Shown: positions 14,441 through 22,775 of the stretch, piece after piece
Layout of the letters: every line of letters starts with the position of its first letter
How positions within the stretch are numbered: position 1 is the stretch's first letter
From: CAYJMQ01 sp964371555
Lineage (GTDB): Bacteria > Bdellovibrionota > JACOXK01 > 2-02-FULL-40-11
NCBI GenBank assembly: GCA_964371555.1
Contig: CAYJMQ010000029.1
Coordinates: forward strand, 1-25,458
DNA: 25,458 bases
Direction: 5' to 3'
The notes under the pieces: model-generated
Seen by the model: the letters and a program-made list of their open reading frames with translations, nothing else
Databases searched by the model: none
Told to the model about the DNA's origin: nothing
Program-made: the position numbers and the translations under genes

Positions 14441-16387
14441 TTACTTAACTTCCTTATAGTCCGCGTCAATGACTTCGTCATCAGATTTTTCTTTTTTCCC
14501 TTTTTCTTTTTTAGAAGCCCTGTCCGACTCCGCTTCCGACCCGGTAGTTGAAGAGGAAGAGTCCCCGGACTTGGCCCCTTTATACATTGCTTCACTTAAT
14601 TTATAGGTCGCCTGGTTAAGTTCGTCTATGGTTTTGTTAATTTCATCAACACTGTCGCCCGAGAGCGCTTTTTTTGCTTTCTCAATTGCCTGCCGAATCG
14701 CCTCTCTTGTCCCTTCATCCACTTTATCGCCATGTTCTTTCAGCGATTTTTCCGCGGTATAAATGAGAGAATCTGCGGTGTTTCTTGCATGAACCAATCC
14801 TGATTTTTTCTTATCCTCTTCCATATGCGCTTCTGCGTCTTTCACCATTTTCTCAATCTCTTTTTCATTTAACCCGCTCGAGGGACGAACCTGGATCGAC
14901 TGTTCTTTGCCTGTCCCAAGATCCTTGGCATGGACATGCACAATCCCATTCGCATCGATATCAAAAGTAACTTCAATTTGTGGCACTCCTCTCGGCGCTG
15001 GTGGAATCCCGACAAGATCAAATCGGGCAAGGGATTTGTTGTCAGAAACCATTTCCCGTTCACCTTGAACAACATGAATAGTAACCGCAGGCTGACTATC
15101 CGAGGCTGTTGAAAAGATCTGGCTCTTTCGGGTGGGAATCGTCGTGTTTCGCTCAATGATTTTTGTGCTCACCGCCCCAAGTGTTTCAATCCCCAGAGAG
15201 AGCGGCGTAACATCCAAAAGAAGGACATCTTTCACTTCCCCCTGTAACACACCCCCCTGAATGGCGGCTCCCACGGCAACAACCTCGTCCGGATTGACCC
15301 CTTTGTGGGGTTCTCTTCCAAAAATTTCTTTTACTTTTTGCTGCACCCGTGGCATCCGCGTCATTCCGCCAACCAGCACAACCTCATCAATATCTTTCGA
15401 TGAAAGTTTTGCGTCAGAAAGCGCCTTCCGGCAAGGATCAACTACCTGTTCAATCAGATCGGCACACAGGCTTTCAAGCTTTGATCTTGTAATTTTTATG
15501 TTGAGATGTTTGGGCCCGGACGCATCTGCGGTAATAAACGGCAGATTAATTTCTGTTTCCATTGCGGTTGAGAGCTCGCATTTTGCCTTTTCTGCCGCTT
15601 CTTTTAATCTTTGGAGCGCAATTTTGTCTTGACGAAGATCGATTCCGGCATCCTTTTTGAATTCATCTGAAAGATAGTCAACAACCCTGAGATCAAAATC
15701 TTCCCCACCCAGGAAGGTATTTCCATTTGTAGATTTGACCTCAAAAACCCCATGCCCTAATTCCAAAACTGAAATATCAAATGTCCCGCCGCCCAGATCA
15801 AATACCGCAATCTTTCTGTCCCCTTTTTTATCCAGCCCATACGCCAACGCAGCTGCCGTCGGTTCATTGATAATCCGCTCGACTTCAAGCCCTGCGATTT
15901 TTCCCGCATCTTTCGTTGCCTGTCGTTGACTGTCATTGAAATAAGCAGGCACGGTAATTACGGCATGTGTAACCTCATGCCCAAGATAGTCTTCTGCTGT
16001 CTTTTTCATTTTTTGCAAAATGAACGCAGAAATTTCGGACGGGCTGAAATCCCGGTTGTTCAAACGAACCCAGGCATCTCCATTCGTCGCTTTTGTCATT
16101 TCGTATGACGCCCTTTTCTTCCAGTTGGCAACCAGCGGATCATCCGCTTTTCGCCCCATCAATCGTTTGACCGCATAGACGGTATTTCTGGGGTTTGTCA
16201 CCGCCTGACGCCGCGCCAAATGCCCCACGAGACGCTCCCCTTTTTCCGTAAAAGCAACGACAGAGGGCGTTGTCCGCATCCCCTCGCTGCTCTCAATCAC
16301 TTTTGGGTCGCCACCTTCCATGACGGCAACACATGAAAATGTCGTTCCCAGATCGATTCCAATCATTTTAGATTTCCCTTTTGCCAT
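14441..16387 (-). CDS. dnaK: Chaperone protein DnaK (Hsp70)
   Basis: The ATP-driven cytoplasmic Hsp70. The 648 residues are full length: phosphate-1 motif IGIDLGTTFSCVAV (8-21), INEPTAAALAYG, phosphate-2 IAVFDLGGGTFDIS, adenosine motif VVLVGGMTRMP, the linker VLLLDVTPLSLGIE, the beta-sandwich substrate domain, and the helical lid. The tail ends in the conserved DDEVIDADYKEVK. A Ser/Gly/Lys-rich disordered stretch precedes the tail. A strong ribosome binding site (GGAGG) lies 5 bases before the ATG. The gap to grpE is 8 bases. Confidence 0.99.
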   Translation of the reverse strand: MAKGKSKMIGIDLGTTFSCVAVMEGGDPKVIESSEGMRTTPSVVAFTEKGERLVGHLARRQAVTNPRNTVYAVKRLMGRKADDPLVANWKKRASYEMTKATNGDAWVRLNNRDFSPSEISAFILQKMKKTAEDYLGHEVTHAVITVPAYFNDSQRQATKDAGKIAGLEVERIINEPTAAALAYGLDKKGDRKIAVFDLGGGTFDISVLELGHGVFEVKSTNGNTFLGGEDFDLRVVDYLSDEFKKDAGIDLRQDKIALQRLKEAAEKAKCELSTAMETEINLPFITADASGPKHLNIKITRSKLESLCADLIEQVVDPCRKALSDAKLSSKDIDEVVLVGGMTRMPRVQQKVKEIFGREPHKGVNPDEVVAVGAAIQGGVLQGEVKDVLLLDVTPLSLGIETLGAVSTKIIERNTTIPTRKSQIFSTASDSQPAVTIHVVQGEREMVSDNKSLARFDLVGIPPAPRGVPQIEVTFDIDANGIVHVHAKDLGTGKEQSIQVRPSSGLNEKEIEKMVKDAEAHMEEDKKKSGLVHARNTADSLIYTAEKSLKEHGDKVDEGTREAIRQAIEKAKKALSGDSVDEINKTIDELNQATYKLSEAMYKGAKSGDSSSSTTGSEAESDRASKKEKGKKEKSDDEVIDADYKEVK

Positions 16388-16395
16388 AAGCCCTC

Positions 16396-16944
16396 CTATC
16401 CCTGATCTTTTCGTTTTGCAACGATAACCTGCGCAGCCCTGAGCAATCGATCATGGAGTGTGTATCCTTTTCGGTGTTCACGAATGACCGTCAAAGGCTC
16501 ACAGTCTGCTTTCTCTTCCTCGGCAATCGCCTCATGAAATTTCGGATCGAACTTTTTTCCAACACTATCCATTGGAGCAATTCCAAATTGCGAAAATACA
16601 GAAAGACACTGCTTGAGCGTCAAGCGCAATCCCTCTTCGAGTCCCTGAACATCTCCTTTTGCATGTGATAATCCCCACTCGAGCGAGTCGACCACCAAAA
16701 GAAGTTCTCTTGCAAAACGTTCATGACCATACTTTAAAAAATCCGTCTGTTCCTTATAAATTCTTTTTTTAAAATTTTCAAAATCGGCCCTCAAATAGAG
16801 CCCCTTATTATAATTTTCTTTCGCTTCTTTTTCGGCCTGTTCAAACTTTGCCTTATAATCGATCTCTTCCGTTTGTTTGAGAGCCTCGCTACTTTTTACT
16901 TCTTGAGAAGCGCCCTCTTTACATGATTTCTTATTATCAGACAT
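16396..16944 (-). CDS. grpE: Nucleotide exchange factor GrpE
   Basis: GrpE releases ADP from DnaK. The protein has an acidic, disordered N-terminus, a long coiled-coil dimerisation helix (about 35-75), then the family signature LYLRADFENFKKR (about 50-62) and a C-terminal beta wing (EHRKGYTLHDRLLRAAQVIVAK). I place the start at ATG 16944 (MSDNKKS), giving 182 residues. The frame can be extended three codons to a GTG at 16953, whose bases contribute the GTGGA that could serve as ribosome binding site for the ATG. It sits 26 bases after hemW. hrcA, which often occupies this position in other bacteria, is absent. Confidence 0.96.
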   Translation of the reverse strand: MSDNKKSCKEGASQEVKSSEALKQTEEIDYKAKFEQAEKEAKENYNKGLYLRADFENFKKRIYKEQTDFLKYGHERFARELLLVVDSLEWGLSHAKGDVQGLEEGLRLTLKQCLSVFSQFGIAPMDSVGKKFDPKFHEAIAEEEKADCEPLTVIREHRKGYTLHDRLLRAAQVIVAKRKDQG

Positions 16945-16970
16945 TGTTTCCACTGGACTTCAGATTGAAT

Positions 16971-18101
16971 TCACAGGAGTTTCAGCAACACCTGGTTGAG
17001 ATATAAAAGTCCTTTTTTTGTTAATTTGAGCATTCCATGTGAAGAGTCAAGAAGTCGCTCCTCCATGAGCGAATTAATTTTATATCCATATGATATCATT
17101 ATGTTTTCTCTAAATCTCTCTTCATAATCTGAGTATGAAATCCCTGCCAGAAATCTAAGATTCGCAATGAGGTAGTTGGCCTTAGCCTTCTCAAGGGTTA
17201 CCTTTTCAAAATCCTCCTGGGCTTCCCCCTCCTTCTCAATGCGGCTGGAATAGCCCTCCCATGAATCGACATTTTTAAAGGAAAGCCCCCATGAATGATC
17301 CCCGTCCCGAAAATAGGAGTAAGCCCCAGCCCCCAAACCAAGATAATCTTCAAGCCTCCAATACTTGAGGTGATGCCTGCAAAAAAAACCTTCTTTTGCA
17401 AAGGCAGAAACCTCGTAGTGTTTATATCCCGCATCTGCCATCCTTTCGATGATAAAAGTGTACATTTGAGCTGTCAGTTCATCAGAGGGAAGATTCGGAC
17501 TCAAGCGATTGAACTTATCTACTGTTAAATGATATATCGACGCATGTTCCGGTTCCAAAAGAAAAAGCTGGTCGAGATCTTCATTAAGATCGCCTAAACT
17601 TTGATCCGGAATGCCAAAAATGAGATCAACATTTATGTTTTCAAAACCGGCTTGGCGGGCTGATTCAAAACTCTTCACAGCCTGGTTTACCGAATGAGAT
17701 CTTTCCAAAGTCCTCAGATGATGGGACTGGAATGTCTGGATTCCGAGACTTAAGCGGTTGATGCCAAGCAACCGAAAACCTTTCAACTTTGAAAGCAATG
17801 CCGAAGCGGGATTGGCTTCAATCGTTATTTCCGTAAGCGCAGCCATCTGAAATTTTGAGTAAACGGCTGATAAAAGCCTCTCGATTTGATCCACCGAAAA
17901 AAGAGAGGGGGTCCCCCCTCCCAAATAAATCGTATCTGTGATCCGATCATGAAATTTTTGCGCGTAAAAGTCGATCTCCTTGAGAATTACAGACAAATAT
18001 TGATCGAGCTCTCTTTTTTGTTTTAGAGAATACACATTAAAATCGCAGTAGACACAGTGGTGGCTGCAATAGGGTAAATGAATGTAGAGCCCAAGATTCA
18101 T
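16971..18101 (-). CDS. hemW: HemW-type radical SAM haem chaperone
   Basis: HemW is a radical SAM protein that binds haem and is thought to deliver it to respiratory enzymes. It was formerly annotated as oxygen-independent coproporphyrinogen oxidase. The start at ATG 18101 gives 376 residues beginning MNLGLYIHLPYCSHHCVYC. The [4Fe-4S] cysteines are C12, C16 and C19, followed by Asp-Phe; the fourth cysteine typical of HemN (CxC) is missing, which separates HemW from HemN. Further signatures are IYLGGGTPSLF, ITIEANP, RLSLGIQTF, INVDLIFGIPDQ and the C-terminal HemN_C wing. The ATG overlaps the upstream lptF stop as ATGA, which decides the start over a longer frame to 18164. Confidence 0.96.
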   Translation of the reverse strand: MNLGLYIHLPYCSHHCVYCDFNVYSLKQKRELDQYLSVILKEIDFYAQKFHDRITDTIYLGGGTPSLFSVDQIERLLSAVYSKFQMAALTEITIEANPASALLSKLKGFRLLGINRLSLGIQTFQSHHLRTLERSHSVNQAVKSFESARQAGFENINVDLIFGIPDQSLGDLNEDLDQLFLLEPEHASIYHLTVDKFNRLSPNLPSDELTAQMYTFIIERMADAGYKHYEVSAFAKEGFFCRHHLKYWRLEDYLGLGAGAYSYFRDGDHSWGLSFKNVDSWEGYSSRIEKEGEAQEDFEKVTLEKAKANYLIANLRFLAGISYSDYEERFRENIMISYGYKINSLMEERLLDSSHGMLKLTKKGLLYLNQVLLKLL

Positions 18102-19219
18102 GTGCGACTTGTCCGGTAGAGCAGAAAACCGGAAAGGACCAAAAACAAGACATTTGGAAACCACATCGCAAAAAGAGGGGGGAGAATTCCTTTAACTGCA
18201 AGCGAGCGCCCTGCCAAATAGACGGTCCAGTAAGCGCCCACAAAAAAAAGCGTGTAGGCAAAAGAGCCCGATCGGACCATACGGGCAGGGGTAATTCCAA
18301 GAGCAATCCCTAAAATCGCAAATATAAAATTCGCAAATGCTATTGAAAATTTTCGATGGTATTCGGCTTTATATGTCCTTGCCTTTGCAAGATCCCCTTT
18401 TTGTTCTTCCTCAACAATTCTCTCTTTCAAACGGGGGAGCGAAAGCCATTGCGGCTTTTCCTTTATATCAATCTTTAAAACTTCATCCAAAGAAAGATTG
18501 ATTGTATAGTTTTCAAAATGGATTTTCTGAATAGAGCTATAATCTGATTTCGTTGAATGAAGACTTCCGTCATACAAAACCAAAAATACGGATGAAAGAT
18601 TTTCAGAAGAAATCAGCCTCCCTTTTTTGGCAATAACCGAAACAGGAGAAGTTTTGTCCCGGTCATCATAAATAAAAACATTTTCAAGGGTTTTTTCAGA
18701 GGGATCGACCTTATCCGTATAAAGCACAAATCCAAAAAAATCGTCATTAAATGCCCCGGGCTTAATGCCGACCGTTGCCCTGTTTTTACCGATCTGCCAA
18801 ACCAACGCCCGATAGGACCGCGCCCCCCAAGCCTCAAGATGAATTGTCAGAAAAAGACAAAAACTGCTTACGATTGCCGAAAAAACCAAAACCGGAAGGG
18901 CGAGCTGTGTAGAACTGAATCCCGATGCTCTGAGAGCAGTAATTTCACTATCTGCCGAAAGTCGTCCAAAGAGAGAAAGAACTGAAAATAAAAGCGCAAT
19001 CGGAATAGATACCGCCAAAAAGGCGGTTAAAAGATAAAAAACAAGTTTTAAAACGGAGACGATTCCAACCCCATGCACGATAATCAGCTCATTGAGCCGC
19101 AGCACCTGTGACATGACGAGAATAAAAATAAAGACAGAAAGCCCCAGGAAAAAAGGGGCAATAAGCTCGCTCAAAATATATTTAAAAACAATTGGTGTGC
19201 GAAGCTTCACACGATCCAC
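18098..19219 (-). CDS. lptF: LPS export ABC transporter permease, LptF/LptG family
   Basis: An inner-membrane permease of the LptB2FG transporter, which extracts lipopolysaccharide and passes it to LptC. From GTG 19219 it has about 373 residues: two N-terminal transmembrane helices (YILSELIAPFFLGLSVFIFILV and a pair around LVFYLLTAFLAVSIPIALLFSVL), a cytoplasmic coupling segment SADSEITALRASGFS, and a third helix. A periplasmic beta-jellyroll (about 140-270) includes VFIYDDRDKTSP and a C-terminal block of three helices with FAILGIALGITPAR. The frame can be extended to TTG 19246. I prefer GTG 19219 because AGAGGGG lies 10 bases upstream. LptF versus LptG cannot be settled by eye. No partner permease is adjacent. 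Confidence 0.92.
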   Translation of the reverse strand: MDRVKLRTPIVFKYILSELIAPFFLGLSVFIFILVMSQVLRLNELIIVHGVGIVSVLKLVFYLLTAFLAVSIPIALLFSVLSLFGRLSADSEITALRASGFSSTQLALPVLVFSAIVSSFCLFLTIHLEAWGARSYRALVWQIGKNRATVGIKPGAFNDDFFGFVLYTDKVDPSEKTLENVFIYDDRDKTSPVSVIAKKGRLISSENLSSVFLVLYDGSLHSTKSDYSSIQKIHFENYTINLSLDEVLKIDIKEKPQWLSLPRLKERIVEEEQKGDLAKARTYKAEYHRKFSIAFANFIFAILGIALGITPARMVRSGSFAYTLFFVGAYWTVYLAGRSLAVKGILPPLFAMWFPNVLFLVLSGFLLYRTSRT

Positions 19220-19279
19220 TTTATAAAAACCCCTCTTTAGCGTCAACGATATCCTATCTTATTAAAACGACTACAAAAT

Positions 19280-19308
19280 TTGATTTTTAAAGGAGCCGCC
19301 TTTATAAT
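19280..19308 (+). promoter_or_regulatory. Strong predicted promoter of the 195-aa gene
   Basis: TTGATT (19280-19285), 17 bases, then a perfect TATAAT (19303-19308). The predicted transcription start near 19315 leaves about 20 bases of leader containing GGGGGGAAAG before the ATG at 19335. This is the best sigma-70-type promoter in the window. It also rules out the upstream TTG at 19308 as a start. Confidence 0.65.
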
Positions 19309-19334
19309 TGAGTTATTATGTATTGGGGGGAAAG

Positions 19335-19925
19335 ATGAAGAAGGATCAAGAAATTTGTGTTTTTACTCAACCTGTTGAATTCTTTAGAAATTTGATCACA
19401 TCCGCTATTAAAAACCAGAAGGTAACCCTGGAAGCAGATGTCGAATATTATCTCGTCTCCCTTCTGTCCCAATATATGCGGATCGAGATGATGAAAAAAT
19501 CAGAGAGGGCGCCATTGGCAATCAGGCTTCATCAAGCGCTGGTCGCAACCCCATCTGAAAAGGTACAGCTGCTAAAAGAAGTGGGCGATTTTTCACTTTA
19601 TATTTCCGGCTTTTTTGCCGATAGCCTCAACCAGAAAATAGTTGATATCGATTATTATATGGCAATGGGGGGGGCTGCTTATTTAAAACTTTCTCATGCG
19701 TTTGCCCACCAGAACCTGCAAGCGCTCTACCGGGATCTCTTTCAAAAATTCGGAACCTGCGTCGATATCCTGACTGAGGTTTCTGACATCACTTTCTCGA
19801 ACACAAACAAAGACCTGCTTCGTCTCTATGAAAAGTGGCTAAAAACCAAAAGCGTACGGGTCGCCGAACTCTTAAAAAAAGCCGGTCTCTTTCCTATTGA
19901 AAATATCCCGACAGATTTTCAGTGA
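19335..19925 (+). CDS. Conserved-looking cytoplasmic protein of unknown function (about 196 aa)
   Basis: Not recognised. The start is ATG 19335 (MKKDQEICVF), with the ribosome binding site GGGGGGAAAG immediately upstream. The protein has no signal peptide or transmembrane segment and is predicted to be almost entirely helical, with the run YYLVSLLSQYMRIE (about 38-51) and a later YYMAMGGAAYLKLSHAF (about 111-127). The balance of aromatic, acidic and hydrophobic residues suggests a folded, possibly oligomeric all-alpha protein. It is divergent from lptF and is followed 50 bases later by the exported SH3 protein on the same strand. Bases 19667-19674 are a run of eight G inside the coding frame. 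Function not inferred. Confidence 0.82.
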   Translation: MKKDQEICVFTQPVEFFRNLITSAIKNQKVTLEADVEYYLVSLLSQYMRIEMMKKSERAPLAIRLHQALVATPSEKVQLLKEVGDFSLYISGFFADSLNQKIVDIDYYMAMGGAAYLKLSHAFAHQNLQALYRDLFQKFGTCVDILTEVSDITFSNTNKDLLRLYEKWLKTKSVRVAELLKKAGLFPIENIPTDFQ

Positions 19926-19975
19926 TTTGCCAAACTATTTGCTCCAAAGAATAAAATTCTGTATCCTGCCTCTTA

Positions 19976-20746
19976 ATGACAAAATTCGGTCAAATAGTTC
20001 TTCTCTGTTGTTTTCTTGCCGCTTCCTACGGCAATGCGGAAACACCAGGCGGCATCATTATCGGAAAGTTCGCCAATATCCGGGATCTTCCGACTGTTAT
20101 CAATTCAAAAATTATTCGAAGCGCCTACAAAGGGACAGCGTTGAAGATCCTCGACAAAACAGCGGAGAAGATAAAGATCGGGGAGGTGGAAGGGCATTGG
20201 TATAAAGTTGAATTGATTGAAGAGGGGGACGAGGGGTGGATTTTCGACAAATATGTTGCGCTGGAAGGAGATCCCCAAATTGCGCAATATTTCCAATGGG
20301 TCATTTCATCGCTCTACTACTACCGCTCCGATCTCAATGAGCTATATGAAGAGATTAAAGACGATGTGAGCCCGAAAAACGCGCTCGACCAGTTGAAAAA
20401 ATATAACCCCCGGTTTTTGAATTACATCGCCTATCGACTGCTCGCGGAAAGAAATGCATTGGCAATGCCGGTTTTAATCGCATTTATGGATCCCGTTCAC
20501 AAAGAGAAAAACAGTGAAGACGCAAATTACCTGTTTACCTGGGAAATTCTTGAAAGACTGATCCCTAAAGTTTTAATTACCAATGACTACCAAAGTTTCA
20601 GATACTGGTGGCAGAGAAATTATGGCTCCGCTGGAGGCGATCTTTTTTCATTGGCAACACACGAATTGGCGACGATTTTTAAAAAGATCCACGAAAACGA
20701 AAATCGGGTTTACCGAAAAGTCACGAATCAGCTTCAAGGACGGTAA
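19976..20746 (+). CDS. Exported bacterial SH3-domain protein
   Basis: A 256-residue exported protein. The signal peptide MTKFGQIVLLCCFLAASYGNAE (cleavage probably after GNA) is followed by a bacterial SH3 (SH3_3-type) domain at about 25-95: IGKFANIRDLPTVINSKIIRSAYKGTALKILDK and HWYKVEL, GDEGWIFDKYV. Such domains commonly bind peptidoglycan peptides. The remaining 160 residues are helical (NDYQSFRYWWQRNYG and a basic C-terminus) without a recognised catalytic motif. It may act as a cell-wall-binding accessory factor. No strong ribosome binding site is seen. Its 3' end overlaps the convergent helix-turn-helix gene by 26 bases. Confidence 0.85.
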   Translation: MTKFGQIVLLCCFLAASYGNAETPGGIIIGKFANIRDLPTVINSKIIRSAYKGTALKILDKTAEKIKIGEVEGHWYKVELIEEGDEGWIFDKYVALEGDPQIAQYFQWVISSLYYYRSDLNELYEEIKDDVSPKNALDQLKKYNPRFLNYIAYRLLAERNALAMPVLIAFMDPVHKEKNSEDANYLFTWEILERLIPKVLITNDYQSFRYWWQRNYGSAGGDLFSLATHELATIFKKIHENENRVYRKVTNQLQGR

Positions 20747-20960
20747 CCAACGTTTTAAGATCAGCAATTTGTTCTTCGAGATCCGCAATGACTTTATCAC
20801 GATCCTCACGAGGAAAACTTCCGTCGTCAAAAACAAAATAACGCCCGTTTTTCAGCTGATATTGAATTTCATTGGCCTTAATTCTTCGCCGGAGCGTCGA
20901 AATACTGATCCCTTTTTTAAACGCGTATTCCAAAAGCGGGATCCATTGATCATTTTCCAT
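20721..20960 (-). CDS. Small helix-turn-helix protein with C-terminal coiled coil (79 aa)
   Basis: A small protein starting at ATG 20960 (MENDQWIPLLEYAFKKG). Residues about 8-45 resemble a MerR/excisionase-like helix-turn-helix with wing (LLEYAFKKGISISTLRRRIKANEIQYQLKNGRYFV). After a short acidic linker the C-terminus (about 52-78) is an amphipathic coiled coil (KVIADLEEQIADLKTLVTVLEADS). This layout fits a DNA-binding dimer. The gene is convergent with and overlaps the SH3-protein gene. It lies upstream of and divergent from nadE, which it could regulate. The start is supported by sequence shape, not by a clear ribosome binding site. Confidence 0.72.
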   Translation of the reverse strand: MENDQWIPLLEYAFKKGISISTLRRRIKANEIQYQLKNGRYFVFDDGSFPREDRDKVIADLEEQIADLKTLVTVLEADS

Positions 20961-21029
20961 CAAGTAACATACCCTATTTTCAAGTAAAGTATAACAGCAG
21001 ACATTTCATTTCAATGAAAATGTTTAAAA

Positions 21030-21058
21030 TTGAATTCTCTATTAAAAAATACCATAAT
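21030..21058 (+). promoter_or_regulatory. Predicted promoter of nadE
   Basis: TTGAAT (21030-21035), 17 bases, then CATAAT (21053-21058), 5 of 6 matches to the -10. The predicted start lies about 5 bases before the ATG at 21070, which lacks a Shine-Dalgarno sequence. Confidence 0.45.
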
Positions 21059-21069
21059 GTGTCCTTAAG

Positions 21070-22230
21070 ATGAAAGTCGCTCTCGCACAAATCAATCCGA
21101 CCATCGGGGCTTTTCAAAAAAACTCCGAAAAAATATTGCATTTTATCGCGGAAGCGAAAAAGAAAAATTCCGATCTTGTTATTTTTCCGGAATTATCGCT
21201 CATCGGCTATCCCCCGCTCGATCTTCTCGATAAAGATCATTTCGTCGAAGATAACTTAAAAGCGCTTCAGGCGCTCAGCAAACAAATCCAGGGAATTTCC
21301 GCCATTATCGGATATGTAGAAAAGAACACGACCCGACACGGGAAGCCCTATTACAACGCTGCCGCGCTCATATCATCCGGAAAAATCGTTTCAAAACATT
21401 ATAAATCGCTTTTGCCGAGCTACGATGTTTTCGATGAAACCCGTCACTTTGAGCCCTCATCCAAAATTTTTCCAGCCAACATCCAAAAAAATCCGGTGGC
21501 AGTATCCATTTGCGAGGACATTTGGAATGACAAGGATTTCTGGAAAAAGAGGCTCTACAGATCGGATCCCCTCCCCTTACTTCTTAAACAAAAAAAACAC
21601 TGCCTTATTAATATCTCAGCCTCTCCTTTTTCAATGGGCAAACAAAAAATAAGAAAAGAAATGGTTCAGGCGATTGCCCGAAAATACAAAACTCCCATTA
21701 TTTATGTAAATCAGGTTGGCAGCAACGATCAGATCATTTTTGACGGGGCAAGCCTTGCAATGAATGCCAAGGGCGAGGTGATTGGCCAATGTAGAGATTT
21801 CGAAGAAGATCTGGTCATCGTTGATCTGGATACCCAAAAAGGCGAAATTCACGCAGTCTCAGAAAAAGAAACAGAAGCTGCCTATAAAGCATTGGTACTG
21901 GGAATCCGGGATTATGTCACAAAATGTAACTTTAAACGGGTTCTCATCGGGCTTAGCGGCGGCATCGATTCAGCTCTGACAGCTGCGCTTGCAACGGAAG
22001 CGCTCGGTCGGGAAAATGTAATAGGCATTATGCTGCCCTCCAGATATTCATCGGAAGGAAGTTTGCAGGATGCACTCCTATTGGCAAAAAATCTTGGAAT
22101 TCGACTGGAAAAAATCTCTATTGAACCGATCTTTTCCATTTACCTGGAAATCTTGAGCCAATTTTCAAAAACGAAGATACCGACCTCACCCAACAAAATA
22201 TCCAGGCAAGAATCCGTGGAAACGTTTTGA
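21070..22230 (+). CDS. nadE: Glutamine-dependent NAD(+) synthetase, N-terminal part (frameshifted)
   Basis: NadE converts nicotinic acid adenine dinucleotide to NAD+ with ATP and ammonia taken from glutamine. Residues 1-265 are the nitrilase-type glutaminase domain with catalytic Glu41 (FPELSLIGYPP), Lys112 (YKSLLPSYDVFDE) and Cys148 (VSICEDIW). Residues 280 onward begin the synthetase domain with the P-loop SGGIDSA (297-303) and LGRENVIGIMLPSRYSSEGS. The frame then shifts at about 22166-22171 (TCAAAAAC): codons after Phe-Ser read KTKIPTSPNKIS instead of the family sequence and stop at 22230. The correct continuation is in the -1 frame. The joined product would be 547 residues, normal for the family. 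Confidence 0.85.
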   Translation: MKVALAQINPTIGAFQKNSEKILHFIAEAKKKNSDLVIFPELSLIGYPPLDLLDKDHFVEDNLKALQALSKQIQGISAIIGYVEKNTTRHGKPYYNAAALISSGKIVSKHYKSLLPSYDVFDETRHFEPSSKIFPANIQKNPVAVSICEDIWNDKDFWKKRLYRSDPLPLLLKQKKHCLINISASPFSMGKQKIRKEMVQAIARKYKTPIIYVNQVGSNDQIIFDGASLAMNAKGEVIGQCRDFEEDLVIVDLDTQKGEIHAVSEKETEAAYKALVLGIRDYVTKCNFKRVLIGLSGGIDSALTAALATEALGRENVIGIMLPSRYSSEGSLQDALLLAKNLGIRLEKISIEPIFSIYLEILSQFSKTKIPTSPNKISRQESVETF

Positions 22231-22712
22231 TGGCGCTCTCAAATCAATTACATGCGCTGGTTCTAAGCACTGGAAACAAATCAGAGATGGCGATGGGATA
22301 CTGCACACTTTACGGAGATATGTCGGGGGGGCTTGCGGTGCTTTCTGATGTCCCCAAAACGCTGGTATATGAATTGGCTCGTTATATAAACTCAAAGAAA
22401 GAGATTATCCCAAAAAACTCGATCACAAAGCCCCCCTCTGCGGAACTAAAACCAAACCAGAAGGATCAGGATACACTCCCCCCTTATGAGATTTTAGACA
22501 AAATTCTTTCCGCCTATATTGAAGAACACCGCTCCATTGCCTCAATGACAAAAATGGGATTCCCAAGAGAGCTCGTAGAAGGTATCGTCACAAAAGTCGA
22601 TATGAACGAATACAAACGACGTCAAGCCCCCCCCGGCCTCCGCGTTACTCAAAAAGCATTTGGAATCGGCCGCCGCCTCCCCATCGCGCAGCAATATAGA
22701 GAATTTAGCTGA
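22170..22712 (+). pseudogene. nadE: nadE 3' part, out of frame with its 5' part
   Basis: In the frame one base behind the upstream part, this segment reads NEDTDLTQQNIQARIRGNVLMALSN and LVLSTGNKSEMAMGYCTLYGDMSGGL. That is the conserved second half of the NAD synthetase domain, ending in RRQAPPGLRVTQKAFGIGRRLPIAQQY. It has no ribosome binding site of its own; an ATG at 22230 lies inside conserved sequence. One added A in the A5 run at 22167-22171 would restore a single 547-codon frame, so this belongs to the gene above. Either the enzyme is lost, the base is a sequencing or assembly error, or the ribosome slips. Confidence 0.8.
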
Positions 22713-22745
22713 AGCAAGTCCCAAGGTCGGAGGAAAGAGGATAAA

Positions 22746-22774
22746 CCTTCTCTTTGATTTCGGAAAAGAGAAGG
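22746..22774. terminator. Hairpin between convergent nadE and the 532-aa gene
   Basis: CCTTCTCTTT and AAAGAGAAGG form a perfect 10-bp stem with a 9-base loop. It lies 34 bases after the nadE stop and immediately beyond the stop of the convergent gene. Plus-strand sequence after it is ATTAAAAATCAATTTTT. It could terminate both transcripts. Confidence 0.6.
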
Positions 22775-22775
22775 A

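Noticed and set aside
16945..17100. A CIRCE element or heat-shock promoter before grpE, and a TTGACT-containing sigma-70 promoter at the end of hemW.
   Set aside because: No TTAGCACTC inverted repeat or CCCCAT-type -10 was found. The TTGACT at the hemW end has no acceptable -10 at 16-18 bases.
19308..19334. Upstream TTG start (MSYYVLGG) of the 196-aa protein.
   Set aside because: It lies on the -10 box of the predicted promoter. The ATG at 19335 has a strong ribosome binding site.
22160..22230. Programmed -1 ribosomal frameshift in nadE.
   Set aside because: The zero-frame heptamer is A-AAA-ACG, whose A-site codon would re-pair poorly. No downstream pseudoknot is evident, and nadE is not known to use frameshifting, so an indel or sequence error is simpler.
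22227..22712. An independent gene starting inside nadE.
   Set aside because: It is the second half of the NAD synthetase domain, without its own ribosome binding site, starting within conserved sequence.
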